Below are positions 45,057-56,675 of a stretch of 64,000 nt of DNA, piece by piece (within the stretch, counting starts at the first letter, position 1; every line of letters starts with the position of its first letter). The notes below the pieces were generated by a model. The model was not told the origin of the DNA. It worked only from the letters and a program-made list of their open reading frames with translations, and ran no database searches. The position numbers and the translations under genes were made by a program. This DNA is from Glebionis coronaria (taxonomy: Eukaryota > Streptophyta > Magnoliopsida > Asterales > Asteraceae): positions 203,542,271 through 203,606,270 of the forward strand of contig CM046875.1 in assembly GCA_025667525.1 (NCBI GenBank). The letters run 5' to 3'.

Positions 45057-46109
45057 TCATTGCCTTGATTCACTTCTTACACATTCTTGAAGATGAATAT
45101 TGTGATAATATTGATAGTCGGAATCAATGTCTAGAGAAGACAATTGAGAGATAGAGGATGACAAATCATAGCAAGGGTTGAGAGAGACGTCTTGAGGGAC
45201 ATTTCCATATTCATTTGAATAATGTGTGGGTTGAAGACAGATGTTTCCTTCAATGGGAAGCATAACTCGATCCACAGATTGAAAGGATGAAGTATTTAAA
45301 GGTAAAAAGTCAAAAAGAAGTTTTCTAAGAAGCCGTGAGAGAATCATGACAAAAGGAAGACTTGAGGTGACCCGCTGAGAACAAATCTTATTCTTCTAGC
45401 CAAGAAAAATGCAAGGTTGTATGGAGTGGAAGTAGCAACACAATACAACATATGTGCAAGATAAGCAGGCACACAGTTGCGATTACCATCCAGACACATT
45501 GCCTTTTCCCTAATGATTTCGGGCAAAGGGATCATAAAATCAGTAAGATCGCTAGTTAGTAATTCCTAAGGAGTGAGAGCACGAACTTCTTCTTCAAAAT
45601 TACCAAGAATAGGATGTTCACGAGGTTTTTCAATAGCACAACTGATGGCGAAGCCGAGGGTAGCTCGGTCACATAATTCACATCAATAGGGGATAATTCT
45701 AAAGAGTTTAAACTCCAAGTATCGGTGAACCTACATTGACCTTCGTATGGAACTTTGAGAATTTCACCAAATTCATCAAGAGTATATACAAAGGTTTTCT
45801 CCTTAATGGAAAATCTTATAGATAAACCATTATTGATGCAAATTAAAGTGTACGAGCTAAAGAATTCCAAAATAAAGGAAGGAAAGATTAGCTCATTAAT
45901 GTCAAGAAAACAATCAAAGCTAATGGATTTGAACATGAATCGAATGAAGTCAAGTCCAAGAAAATTAGAAGGAACAATGCCTCCTTCATTAAAACAACTA
46001 GATTCAAGACCACTAATGTGTTTTGAATAGAACGAGTTTGACGTGAAGAAGAAAGATTAGGCATGTATTCTATAGTACGTTGGTGGTCATTTTGGTATCC
46101 CGAAGACAT
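45057..46109 (-). pseudogene. Decayed ORF resembling a retroelement-borne 'putative plant transposon protein'
   Basis: ATG at 46109 (MSSGYQNDHQRTIEYMPNLS). A frameshift near 46,010 moves the reading to NEGGIVPSNFLGLDFIRF, then FVYTLDEFGEILKVPYEGQC. A second break near 45,560-45,640 precedes PEIIREKAMCLDGNRNCVPAY and HMLYCVATSTPYNLAFFLA. A third, near 45,347, precedes MILSRLLRKLLFDFL and a tail. The blocks and their order (an EGQC-type motif, then GNR..PA.L.HMLYC, then a MLLTRLF-like block) resemble proteins I remember from retroelement loci in Asteraceae and the domain called putative plant transposon protein. I cannot confirm this without a search. Function unknown; the copy is dead. Confidence 0.55.
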
Positions 46110-48146
46110 GATAGTACCTAAATACAACATACAAACATATTTCCCCAATCACTCATATGTTAAATATAAGCCAAAAATAAAAAAGATGAGAATGTGTTTC
46201 ATCAATTTCTTGACAAACAAAGGATTAATCTTTGTCATTCCCATGTTCACAATGTACCTAGTTCATCATTGAAAATAGCATATTGACCATGTAAAATCAA
46301 CAATGAACTTGAACATTGATTTTTCAAAAACAAGATTTTTAGGTAACCATTAACAGTGCCATTACCGACTTGTTCATGGGTTCATATCGATTCCATCAAT
46401 TAACCAAAATCATTTAGTCAAAATTCAGATTGTTCTACAAGTGGGTTTTAGTGAAATCTCAATGAATATGAACCTAAGTAATCATAGTATAATCACTATG
46501 TCAACTCACATTCCTAGTAAAGTTCTAATTCATTATCAGTTTTAAAAATCCCAAATTATGAATGTATGAACCCTAGAACAAATTACATGAAATTAAATGA
46601 AATGACTTACTAATAATTGATCTTGGATGAAGGATGAGTGAAACCCACAAATTTCAATCAATTAATCTTGAGTGATTGAAGGTTTTGAAAGTTTAACAAT
46701 GGTGGAAAATGGAGGAAACTGTTGGCTCGATTGGAGAAGAGAGAGAGGGTTCGTTTGAAAAATGATTATTAATAAAACCTGGCGCTTTAGCCGCAATCAC
46801 TGACCGCAGTTCCTTATCGATATGGAACCGCGCATTGAGCCACGACAGATAAAGAACCGCCTACAGTAGCAAGTTTTTATCAAAGAAAATCGAAGAATTT
46901 TTCAATACCAAATTTTTCTAAAATCCTTAAAATATATCTTAAGCCTTTAGGAAATCATTGGACCACCACAATACTAGGTAATAATGCCTTAATGAAGGAT
47001 TACGAGTTGAATTGAGGTAGGAAAAGACCGACACGGACAAACGACTACTCGTAGCGAAGAAGCAAAGAGGAGAGAAGTCAAGAGGAGTGAATCAAGACCA
47101 AGTATAATGATCAAGAAACAAATGAAAATATTCAAGTTTAGGAGACGAAGAGCTTGTGTTATATATAGTGGTTTAAGACGTACATTTCCGGCGAAAGTCT
47201 AAACGGCTTTGGTAATGAACTATACCAAGCAATTTTGATACATAGAATAAGATCACTTTCAAGAATAGTCTTACTCTACATCAAAATGTGAGAAAAGTAT
47301 AAATTCACTTCTCTCCCACATGATCGAACAATTATTTCTAGGATTAACAATAACAATATCCTTGGAATATTTCAATTCCAAATGTGTAAAATCTAACTAC
47401 AACTTATGAAGTATTTTGGTATCTCAAAGGATTAATAAATCATCCTAAAGATGAGCTCAATTGCACAAGTTACACATGATATAGTGCCTACTAACCGTGA
47501 GGGTGCAAACCATGGAAATCATGATTAATACTTTAAGCTTCTACTAACTCACTCTACATCCCCATAGTAAGCCAAGTATCCAAGTAATGAAGGTTTGAGA
47601 GGGTCAAATAAGAGAATCACAAACCACAACCAAATGTCAAGGCAAGGATCCCAAGAACAAGCACATAGTCAAGTAATGATCAAAAGAGTGATCAAAAGGG
47701 CGTGTGGAAGAACGAAAATGTACCTTGGCCACAAACGCATTCCAAGCAACCAAGGAATAAATGCAAAGCCCAACCATGACTACAGTGACTACTAAGTCTT
47801 CAAGAACTAGTATCACTCCCATCCATCTTGATATCATCATTCAATGATGTTGGAAATCAAAGAAGATGAGTCTTCTACAAGTGTAAGTAACTCAATCCAC
47901 AATCAATTGAATGATTGATTTCATGAGTACCTGCACATAACAATATGAAAACTAGTAGACACATTTCAAGAGTAAATATAAAATGCATAACTACTACTAA
48001 TTAAAATGAGATGCTTAAAAGGCCTATTTCAAATAAAAAATAGTTTTGACCAACGAGAGACTTTAGTAAAACATAACCTTCTAATTTGAGGAGACAATGG
48101 ATCCATCCAAGTTTTAAAGTACAATATACTTCAATGATCTTGTGTC
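46110..48146 (-). other. Leader-like region of E between primer site and the decayed ORF
   Basis: No gene in about 2 kb. On the - strand a TATA-like CACTATATATAACA near 47,160 is followed by a CT-rich leader and H3. Near the primer site a plant-type 3' splice site (TTATGTGCAG|GTAC, about 47,935) occurs. A spliced leader is possible but not shown. Confidence 0.45.
46789..46866. repeat. Double-hairpin repeat H3
   Basis: Unit CCGCAGTTCCTTAT forward, then ATATGGAACCGCG and ATAAAGAACCGCC inverted, with a weaker unit (TTGAGCCACG) between. It is the least regular of the four. Confidence 0.65.
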
Positions 48147-48164
48147 ACCATCACTCTGATACCA
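48147..48164 (-). promoter_or_regulatory. Primer binding site of E, initiator-Met type
   Basis: On the - strand TGGTATCAGAGTGATGG, two bases after the LTR end. The first 11 bases are the standard initiator-Met complement. Confidence 0.85.
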
Positions 48165-49285
48165 ATTGTAGAAACTAGAAGGGGGGGGGGGGTTGATTAG
48201 TTTCTCTTTGGTTTGTCTCCTAATTAAAATTCCTTTCAATTAGGTGATTGTCAAAACCATCTTTTACTTGAAAGCTAGTTGCATAATGATTAGGTTCAAT
48301 TCTAATGCATTAACAATGGCAAGTAGTAAGTGTGATGATAATGAATGTAAGTAAAGAGTAAGGAAAGAAACAACCTAGTAGGAAGAGACCAAGATTTATA
48401 GTGGTTCGGCAACGAAGCTCTATCCTCGTTCCTACTTCACTCCTCGAGTACACCTACTCGAGATTTCCACTGTATCCACAAGCTCCCTTCTTGGCGAGAA
48501 AACCTTACAACATCGCTTACATTATTTTTTGACACTAAGCTAAATGTCGAGACCTAATCTTAGATAGGACCAATCTACACAACGTTGCCAACTTCACCAT
48601 TTTACAACACAAGGCTAAATGTCGAGTTATAATCAAAAGGTGGAACCAATCTTCACAACGTTGCCTACTTCACCATTTTCCGACACAAGGTTAGATGTCA
48701 AGTTCTAATCCAAAGCTAGAACCAATCTTCACGACTCTTCACTTTGAAGCTAAGTGAGAACTTCACACGACACAACTACACATCACTTTATAATTTAGTG
48801 AGAACTCACAAGACATAACTACATCACTATAGTTTAGTGAGAACTTACACAACTAATTACAACTCAACAAAACATATCCAAGTACAACATGTAACTTGGA
48901 TCTACACAACACAAATCCAAGCATACACATATGCAAAGGATTTGCACAACACTAATCCAAGTATTCACAAATAGCTTGGATGAACACAACTAGTCCAAGT
49001 ATTCACAAATAGATTGGATCCACACAAGACATAAATAAACAAATTATGAACATGACTACATCATTAGGAGAGGATGATCTTCATCAAGGCTTCATCTTTA
49101 ATCACATCACAAGTGTGTGAGTGATCTTCTCTTTAGACAAGGTAAATAAGGAGATCAAGAGGATAATCATAAGTAAACATACTTAACACATTAAGTGATC
49201 ATTTACAAATGATTAGGATTAGGAAGGAGAAAAAAGGCTGAAAGAAATGTCCAAAAAGGGTTATAGAAAATGCGGATTTGATCCA

Positions 49286-49296
49286 CTATTTATAGA
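49286..49296 (-). promoter_or_regulatory. TATA box of the E LTR
   Basis: TCTATAAATAG on the - strand, 25 bases downstream of the double hairpin H4 in the direction of transcription. Confidence 0.6.
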
Positions 49297-49320
49297 CGAC
49301 AAAACCCAACGGCTAGTTGC

Positions 49321-49393
49321 GCGTGGTTCTTTATTGCACTAGGCGGTTCCTTATCAATAAAGAACCGCGTAGGCACTTAAGGAACCGCGGAGG
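49321..49393. repeat. Double-hairpin repeat H4 (in the E LTR, upstream of the TATA box)
   Basis: Units GCGTGGTTCTTTAT and GGCGGTTCCTTAT forward, then ATAAAGAACCGCG and TTAAGGAACCGCGG inverted. The inner pair forms a stem of 11 of 12 bases. Confidence 0.75.
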
Positions 49394-49764
49394 TAGACTC
49401 CGCTCCTTTTTGTCTTTTAGTGGATTTGAAATATCTAAGGTAGTTTGAAACCTTCAAAGGATATTCTTATGGCATTTGGAATATGCCATATTCAAATTTT
49501 CATTATCTATTTTAATAAAACATTTTCTTAAAAAGAAAGTTTACTAAAAATCTTTTGTCACATTTGACAAAAGTGAGTTTTAAGGCTAATCACTTTTATG
49601 ATCACTAAACATGATTAAGATATGTTTGTGTAATGATTATTACCTTAATGATAGTGTTTGTTAGATAATTTTTTTTACGATTGTGTTTGACTATAAATGT
49701 CTTGTATAGTTTGTTGTGATCAATACTAAGAAAGATTAGTTAACACTAATAATGTTTTTAGGCA

Positions 49765-49806
49765 TCACTTGCATTAACAGGCTTCAAATCAAACAGCCAA
49801 TTTGGT
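49765..49806 (-). pseudogene. Small piece of copia element G, between E and F
   Basis: On the - strand, directly continuing the codons at 62,041 after removal of F, it reads GP-NWLFDLKPVNAS. This matches the usual GPNWLFD segment between integrase and RT of Ty1/copia polyproteins. It is broken at 49765 by the LTR of E. Confidence 0.75.
49802..49806. repeat. Target-site duplication of F (TTGGT), left copy; right copy 62036-62040
   Basis: TTGGT precedes TGTAACACCC at 49807 and follows TTTTACA at 62035. Joining the flanks restores the copia reading frame (GPNWLFD). Confidence 0.93.
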
Positions 49807-50218
49807 TGTAACACCCATTTTGATAAATGGAATGTCATGCGTGATTATGGCGTGTCATCAGAGCATACAAGGATAAATGTCTTAAACATTACATGACCAT
49901 AAAGGAAATACCGGAAACAAACATCGATACCTCAAAGTAAAAGCTCATCACACACAAACATAAGTAATGTAAATGAAACGGACTAAACAATATCCATGGA
50001 AATGAGTAGCAAAATGTATGAATAAATGAATAAAGTAATGAAGGCTAGAAAGCTTCCAATCCATATGCACGTACGCTTAAAGTCTACGAGCGTACCTGAG
50101 TACCTGCCGTTTTGGGACATGAAAGGAAAACGGCTGAGCATAACGCTCAGTGCACGGATATACAAGCATAGAATGAATAACATAAGTTAAAATAACATAT
50201 AATAGCGGAATTAATTAA

Positions 50219-51035
50219 GGTGTTGTTTGTTTTTGTAAAAAAACTCTTACTAGCTTCTGAATCTTACTGAGTCAGATTCAACCAGTGAAAAACGTGTTTG
50301 TTTTTTTCGTCAGATCCAGACGTAATCAGACGTGAAAAGCTCTAAATGGACCAGATTTGGAAGGGTTTCTAAACACCTCTGAACAGCCAATATACATTTT
50401 AGTCAACATTCTTTTTACGCAGCATCTTCATAATTCTTCATTTGAGGCATCCACTCTATTTTTTGTAATCTATTAATGTCCTTCTCCAAATCTCTTAAGA
50501 TATTTTGACAAGACCTTGCCTGTGTAAGTTTCCCAGGTCATGCAAACCCAGCCACCATTGCCACTTTTAACTTTTTCTTCAAAAAGGACTATGATTATTA
50601 AAAAAGAATCCTTTTATGTGTATCACGTGAATTGTTTTGTCCATATGTGGCCATGTACTAGCTATTGAAATATTTAAATTTGTTCACAGAAAAAACATTC
50701 ATATCATTTTTAATAAATTGTATATTAACAATGTCTAATCATTATGTAACAATTCATTTTTTATGTATGAACTTATGTATACGTGAATTAATGTTTTTAG
50801 CGATAGTATAGATATATCAGCTACTTTACGTTTAGATGGTTTATATTCGAATAATTCAAGCTAGTTTATACTAAAAAAAGTATGTATCTTATTAGTTGAA
50901 TGATTCAAATGTTTTAAAAAAAGAAAAAAACAAACATCAAAATTTAATTCAGATTCAGACATTTACGCATCAGATTGAGATTCAGATGTGCGAATCAGAC
51001 TCAGACTTTGAAGCTCTTAACAAACAAACGACACC
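50219..51035. mobile_element. MITE-like non-autonomous DNA transposon (PIF/Harbinger-type)
   Basis: This 817 bp is present in the 3' LTR of F and absent from the 5' LTR (59,430). It is flanked by TAA on both sides (50216-50218, 51036-51038), with one TAA in the empty site. The ends are inverted: GGTGTTGTTTGTTT at the left and the complement GGTGTCGTTTGTTT at the right. Imperfect similarity continues inward (AGCTTC, CTGAGTC.GATTC). No transposase. A 3 bp TAA duplication and GG-starting ends fit PIF/Harbinger MITEs; the superfamily is inferred. Confidence 0.85.
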
Positions 51036-51867
51036 TAAGTCTTGGAAAACCTGGTATAACTTAGTAAACCTGGTTTTTTAGTTTGAAAAGCCTTATGTTT
51101 ATCTTATGAAAACTGTTTAACATATTAACCATTAGCCAATATAGGTCATGAAATATCAACGTGCATGAATACTTGGAGGAGTGACCTAATCATGCAATTA
51201 AAGGGGTTGTCTTTAATTAAGGTAAGTTTGGGTAGGAGGGATCAGCTACTTGTGAAGGATGCTAGGCACACACCACATTTACCTAAATAATCTGTAAAAA
51301 CATATAATCTAGGATGCACCCATACGCCCCACATGATAATATAATAATATAGACAAAAGCTAAAAGGGACGCCACGAGCTATCACTCCGCCGTGGTGAAG
51401 CCATAACACTAGTGCCTTCAATGTTATGGTTAGGTACCTCCATAACTAGGTGAACTAGTCATGCATGTATATGGATTAGGCATTTAATTAAACATAAGCA
51501 AATCAAAACATATAAAACATATACTTGGAAGACAGTTGGCTGCATACGAGGAATCCTAATAAGGAAAGAATGTCCATACTGAAAGGACGGAGAATCCGTA
51601 CCTTATGTCCAGTGAACGAAGAATACGAACAGAAGAGAGTCCTACTTGGATCTCACTGATGCTACATAAATAGTGTACGTGTATAAGTATTCTGATTACT
51701 GAGTACCTAACTGGTTTTATATCACGTCTTAGCTTGTTTTATATGTTCATGTCTTGTTTTTACTGATTTAAACATTATGCTGTGATTATCATGTATTATG
51801 TATATTCTGATTAAGTATTACTTGTATTTCTTGTATTATTATACTTGTTGTGTAATAATAAGTAACT

Positions 51868-52060
51868 TTCCAAAAATAGCAGGTTTCCTAAATTAGAAAG
51901 TTTCCAAACATAGAAAGTTTCCAAAAATACAAAGTTTCCAAAAATAGATTAACTTCTTAAGATAATTAAGTTTCTAAAAATAGAAAGTTTCCATAAATAG
52001 ATTAACTGCTTAAAATAAATAAGTTTCTAAAAATAGAAAGTTTCAATATATAGAAATAAG
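51868..52060 (-). repeat. 17 bp repeat array in F's 3' LTR
   Basis: AGTTTCCAAAAATAGAA units, fewer and more diverged than in B. Same position in the LTR. Confidence 0.8.
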
Positions 52061-52579
52061 CTGGATTATTAAGCTAATAAAATAATCTTAAGTTTTACTG
52101 ATTAATATTCTAAGTCATATGATTAATGGTATAATTTATTAATTAATGCATGTAAATTAACTAAACTATATGTTATAATTTTTAATTAAATATAGCATGA
52201 TTTAATTAAATTAAAGTGTATATAATACTTAGGTTAAAACATGTATTAATAATTATATTAATATTACCTAAGTCATAAAAATTAATTAATTATATGTCAT
52301 GTTTTAATAATTAATTAATTACTATAGTCTAAATTTCATGTTTAAATACTTAGGTTAAAATCATGTATTATTAATAATAATAATAAACCTAAGTCATGTT
52401 TTAATTAAATTAATTAAATACCATGTTAAATTAATTTAATTACCTATAAAAATAAATGCACATGTAAAATAAATAAACTTGTAAAATAAAATAATAAAAC
52501 GAACCCATGTATTATTTGATTAAAATATGCCGTGAACCGAACCCGTGAACCCATGGACCGGCCCAAACCAAAACCCCAC

Positions 52580-52945
52580 CAGAAAAGTGGCCAACCGGCC
52601 TATGCCGGTTGCCCCTGCCTTCAGTTCACTGCCACCGGCTTAAGCCGGTGGTTCCCTTGGTTCTCGGCTAGCCGCTGCCCATGCAAAGTTCCCGCCGGTG
52701 GTTCCCCCTGTCGCGGCTTGAGTTCCCCCTGCTTTCCAAAAATAGCCACCGGCTAGAGCCGATGGTTGGGGCTGTGTGGCTTCCGAGGTAAAGCGAACCA
52801 CAAGGACACCTCGATATGCGTCGGGGTCCCTTGTCCTTGCTGTCGAACCACCAAGAACACACCGAGACCCCTTGGTCTCGGCTGTTGGTGCGAAACAAAC
52901 CAAGCCGAGAGCTTGGGCTCTCGGTTGTGCGTGTCGGACGAACAA
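52580..52945 (-). repeat. GC-rich hairpin array in F's 3' LTR
   Basis: Consecutive inverted repeats: AACCGGCC..GCCGGTTG (about 52,592), the perfect palindrome at 52,632-52,651 (CCACCGGCTT/AAGCCGGTGG), CCACCGGCTAGAGCCGATGG (about 52,746), CGAGACC-CCTT-GGTCTCG (52,863-52,880) and GCCGAGAGC..GCTCTCGG (about 52,903). It sits at the same LTR position as the shorter array of B. Confidence 0.78.
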
Positions 52946-53697
52946 AGCAAGCCAAAACCACCATGTTTATTACCCCTTGATTAAATTAACATGTCTAATA
53001 ACTAGTTTTTATAAACCCCATGATTTCATATTCTTAATTAAATAAAAAGATTTTAAAAGAAAAAGGTTTATGGATTACCGAATGTGTGAAACAATGGAAT
53101 GACAATAACACGAACACTTCACTTGAATTCAACCAACCAAGATCAACAAACCCCTCCTTGTGGTGTGTTCTAACCGGCAGCCAAAAGGGAGAGGAAAAAG
53201 GGGCTAGGATTTTGTAATTTTATAAATCTTCTGTAATATGAAAATATGTTTTTCCCTTTTTCCTATTTTAGTAAAATAAAAGTGGGCTTGGCCCTTTCTT
53301 TGTCTTGTGTCCGCGGGTATGTGGGGCCCACAAGGGTAAACCCAGCGTTTTTCGTGTTCTAAATTGTTACGTGTTCTCGTGCTCGTATTTACGTGACTTT
53401 ATTATTAATTGTTCGTGTTATAATATATACTTATACAAACTCGTAATAATACTTACGAAATTTCATTATTATACGTTCGTGATTATTTACGTTCATGATT
53501 TCATGGTCGTGATTATAACTATTGTTGATAATAATTATCGTGTCTTAATATATATTAAACACTTATCGTCGAATCACACGTACATAATACTTGTAATTAC
53601 TATTCGTGAAACATAAACATGTTATATAAGGAAAGTTGTAATCATGTACGTACGATTATAAGTGTACTGTTCATGGTAAAAGCATGCGGGTTTTATA

Positions 53698-53715
53698 ACT
53701 CTTCCCCCTAAAAAG
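53698..53715 (-). promoter_or_regulatory. Polypurine tract of F
   Basis: CTTTTTAGGGGGAAGAGT on the - strand directly precedes the LTR, as in B. Confidence 0.78.
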
Positions 53716-53773
53716 AATAATTCGTCCCCGAATTATAGATAACGTAAACTGGAAAAGAGGAACATACCCGAAT

Positions 53774-54853
53774 TCAAAATATGAAATGAGGGTAAGAAGC
53801 GAGGATAGACTCCTCTGTTTCCCAAGTGGCTTCCCGCTCGGTATGATCCCTCCAAAGGATTTTGACGAATGGAATCATCTTCCTCCTTATGACTCGTTCT
53901 TGTCTGTCAAGAACTCGTTTGGGTTCCTCTATGAAGGTAAGGTCTTCACGAATCTGTTCCTGTTGATACTGAACCATGTGAAGGGGATGGTACTTGTACC
54001 CTCTGAGTAAGGACACATGGAAAACATCATGAACATGAGAAAGCTGCGGAGGTAATGCTAAACGATAAGATACTTCACCGACTCGCTCAATGACATCAAA
54101 CGGTCCGATGAATAGAGGACTGAGCTTCCCTTTGATTCCAAAACGTCTAACACCACCTGTCGGCGATACCTTAAGGAAGACGTGATCTCCTACGTTAAAA
54201 TGTAAGTCCCTACGATGTTTGTCGGCATAACTCTTCAGACGTGACCGTGCTTCTTGTAATTTCTGCTTAGCTACTGTGACGTTCTCGTTGGTCAACTCTA
54301 TCATTTATGGTCCTTCAAGTGTTCGCTCACCAACCTGATCTCATTAGATTAGGGAGAGACACTTTCTACCATACAACATCTCGAATGGAGCACACTTAAT
54401 ACTTGCGTGCCAACTATTGTTGTATGCAAACTCTACCAGACAGATGTAATCGTCCCAATCTCACGTCCATTCCAACGCACATGACCTCAACATGTCTTCT
54501 AACCTCTGAATCGTTCGCTCCGATTGCCCGTCTGTTTGAGGATGAAAAGCCATGCTAAGCTTAAGTTTTGTACCCAATGCTTTCTGCAGACTCCTCCAAA
54601 ATCGCGAAGTGAAACGAGGATCTCTGTCTGAGATGATGCTGGACGGAGCACCATGAAGTTTCATGATCTCCTTCTTGTAAGTATCGGCGAGTTTACTGAC
54701 CAAATCTTCCTTGCGGAACGGTAAGAAATGAGATGACTTAGTAAGTCGATCAACGATAACCCAAATCGCATCATGCCTCCTCTTTGTCTACGGAAGACCG
54801 GTAAAAAAATCCATGGTGATCTTGTACCACTTTGACTCTGGAATATCTAACGG
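53774..54853 (-). pseudogene. F integrase core and chromodomain-like tail
   Basis: KITMDFFTGLP (first catalytic Asp), a stop, SDRDPRFTSRF, then DGQSERTIQRLEDM. Further stops are near 54,460 and 54,305. After these come the PLFIGPFDVIERVGEVSYRL module and the chromodomain-like end with LDRQERVIRRKMIPFVKILW and ATWE. Same order as in B. Confidence 0.85.
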
Positions 54854-55494
54854 TTATAGAAGACCGCTAGATCGCTGATGATCGATCTTAACCTGCTGGC
54901 AGGTAAGACATTTGGAGACATAAGTCACAACATCTTGTTTCATACCACTCCACCAAAAGTATTGCTTGATGTCATGGTACATCTTGGCCGAACCAGGATG
55001 AATAGAAAATGGGGAGCTATGAGCCTCAATTAATAATGCTTCCCAGAGTTCTTGATCATCAGGAACACAAAGTCTTGTACCCTGCCATAAGATACCGTCT
55101 GCGTCTACTCGAAATTCGGTCTGTTTCTCCAAATTTTGAATTATCGCCCAGATTTCACCATCATCCTTCTGAGCTTCCTTGATCCTAGAGAGTAACTCAG
55201 GTTCTACTCTAAGATTAGCCCAATAACCCTGATGTCACGGACCATGTTCTCAATGTCTAGTCGCTCCAAGTCTCTTATAATTTCCTCCTCAATTTTAATG
55301 TCGTTTATCATTCCGGACTTTCTACTAAGTGCATCTGCCACTACATTCGCCTTGTCGAGATGATATTGCAGATTGATGTCATAATCCTTCAACAGACCTA
55401 ACCATCTCCTATGTCTCATGTTCAATTCACGTTGAGTGAAGATGTACTTCAAGCTCTTGTGGTCCGTGAAAATGTCACATGATTCTCCATACAA
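54854..55494 (-). pseudogene. F RNase H end and integrase zinc finger
   Basis: [11 protein letters not shown] and VVADALSRK of RNase H, a frameshift near 55,205, then the zinc finger H..H..KCLTCQQVK, here with all four ligands (B has lost one). Confidence 0.83.
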
Positions 55495-56675
55495 GTAGTG
55501 CCTCCATATTTACAATGCAAACACGAATGCTGTTCCAAGTCATGCGTAGGGTAGTTTTCCTCATAAGGCTTAAGCTGTCGTGAAGCATACGCGATCACTT
55601 TCCCATGTTGTATGAGAACACAGCCAAGTCCCTTCCTCGATGCATCACTGTAGATTTGAAATCCACTTGTACCAGATGGGAGAGTAAGAATCAGTGCATA
55701 TACTAACCTATGCTTTATGTCTTCAAAGCTCTTCTCTTTTTCATCAGTCCAAACAAATTTCTCCCCTTTCCGCATCAGTTTGGTCAATGGTAGTGCTAAA
55801 CGGGAAAAGTTCTCTACGAACCTACAGTAGTAACCTGCCAAGCCTAGAAAACTGCGAACTTCAGTTGCAGATGTCGGTCTTGGCCATTTGGTAATAGCCT
55901 CAACCTTTGCTGGATCCATGGTGATTCCTTCTGCTGATATAATGTGACCAAAGAACGCCACCTTGTCTAACCAGAACGCACACTTGGAGAATTTAGCATA
56001 CATCTGCTTCTGGCGAAGAATCTGTAATACTGTACGAAGATGGTCTTCGTGTTCCTCCTTGGACTTAGAGAATATCAAAATGTCGTCAATGAAGACAATG
56101 ACGAACTTGTCAATAAATTCATGGAAGATTCTGTTCAATAGATCCATGAAAACAGCTGGAGCATTGGTAAGGCCAAATGGCATGACTACAAATTCGTAGT
56201 GGCCATAGCGTGTACGGAAAGAAGTCTTGGCGATGTCCTGCTCTTTAACCCGTAGCTGATTGTAGCCCGACCTCAGATTAATTTTGGAGAAATGTTTGGC
56301 CCCCTGGAGTTGGTCAAACAGATCTTTAATTCGTGGTAGAGGATACCTATTCCTATTGGTGATCTTGTTGAGCTCGCGATAATCTATGCAAAGACGCATA
56401 CTGCCGTCCTTCTTCTTCACGAATAAGACCGGTGCGCCCCATGGAGATGCGCTCGGTCGAATGAAGCCACGTTCCAGAAGTTCTTGCAATTGATCCTTCA
56501 ACTCTATAGGAGCCATGCAATAGGGAGCCTTGGAAATCGTCTCAGCTCCTGGGATGAGCTCGATATTAAACTCTACTTCACGTGCAGGTGGTATGCCCGG
56601 AAGTTCTTTTGGAAATACGTCTAGAAATTCTGACACTATCGGCTGATTCTGAATTGATGGAGATTCAACATCCAT
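55449..56675 (-). CDS. F reverse transcriptase and first part of RNase H
   Basis: A 408-codon open segment, the longest in [21 protein letters not shown] linker, [35 protein letters not shown], catalytic [10 protein letters not shown], thumb ([12 protein letters not shown]), and RNase [13 protein letters not shown] (Arg for a conserved Gly) and [19 protein letters not shown] deletion of a few bases near 55,530 shifts the frame. It is part of a dead polyprotein, not a separate gene. Confidence 0.87.
   Translation of the reverse strand: MDVESPSIQNQPIVSEFLDVFPKELPGIPPAREVEFNIELIPGAETISKAPYCMAPIELKDQLQELLERGFIRPSASPWGAPVLFVKKKDGSMRLCIDYRELNKITNRNRYPLPRIKDLFDQLQGAKHFSKINLRSGYNQLRVKEQDIAKTSFRTRYGHYEFVVMPFGLTNAPAVFMDLLNRIFHEFIDKFVIVFIDDILIFSKSKEEHEDHLRTVLQILRQKQMYAKFSKCAFWLDKVAFFGHIISAEGITMDPAKVEAITKWPRPTSATEVRSFLGLAGYYCRFVENFSRLALPLTKLMRKGEKFVWTDEKEKSFEDIKHRLVYALILTLPSGTSGFQIYSDASRKGLGCVLIQHGKVIAYASRQLKPYEENYPTHDLEQHSCLHCKYGGTTCMENHVTFSRTTRA

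Larger units (their letters stand above)
43155..49764 (-). mobile_element. Element E: remains of an LTR retroelement with initiator-Met primer site
   Basis: An LTR (48167-49764) is followed on the - strand by an initiator-Met-type primer site and about 5 kb of internal sequence. That sequence has two decayed frames and no recognisable gag, protease, RT or integrase. It is cut at 43155 by the LTR of D, and its other LTR is not seen. The missing core could make it a non-autonomous or large-derivative element, or the core may lie beyond the break. Lineage uncertain; the LTR end (CTAGTTTCTACA before ATTGGTATCAGAG) is of Ty1/copia type. Confidence 0.6.
48167..49764 (-). repeat. LTR of E (about 1.6 kb)
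   Basis: On the - strand it starts TGCCTAAAAACATT (49764) and ends ...CTAGTTTCTACA (48167). A run of 12 C lies 14 bases before the end. The TATA box CTATAAATAG is at 49,286-49,296, about 470 bases into the LTR, with H4 just upstream. The start is taken where the copia reading frame of G is broken (49765). Repeats of ACTTCAC.ATTTT.C.ACACAAGG type occur near 48,590-48,680. Confidence 0.65.
49807..53697 (-). repeat. 3' LTR of F (3,891 bp, including an 817 bp MITE)
   Basis: Matches 59019-62035 except for the insertion 50219-51035 and small indels. The inner end reads TTTTATA instead of TTTTACA. It holds the 17 bp repeats (51,868-52,060) and the hairpin island (52,580-52,945). Confidence 0.9.

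Noticed and set aside
45057..46109. Host protein-coding gene
   Set aside because: Three frame breaks, location between an LTR and another retroelement, and resemblance to retroelement-linked proteins argue against a functional host gene.
48181..48192. Run of 12 G as a possible telomere or quadruplex feature
   Set aside because: It is a single mononucleotide run near the end of the E LTR; no TTTAGGG repeats nearby.
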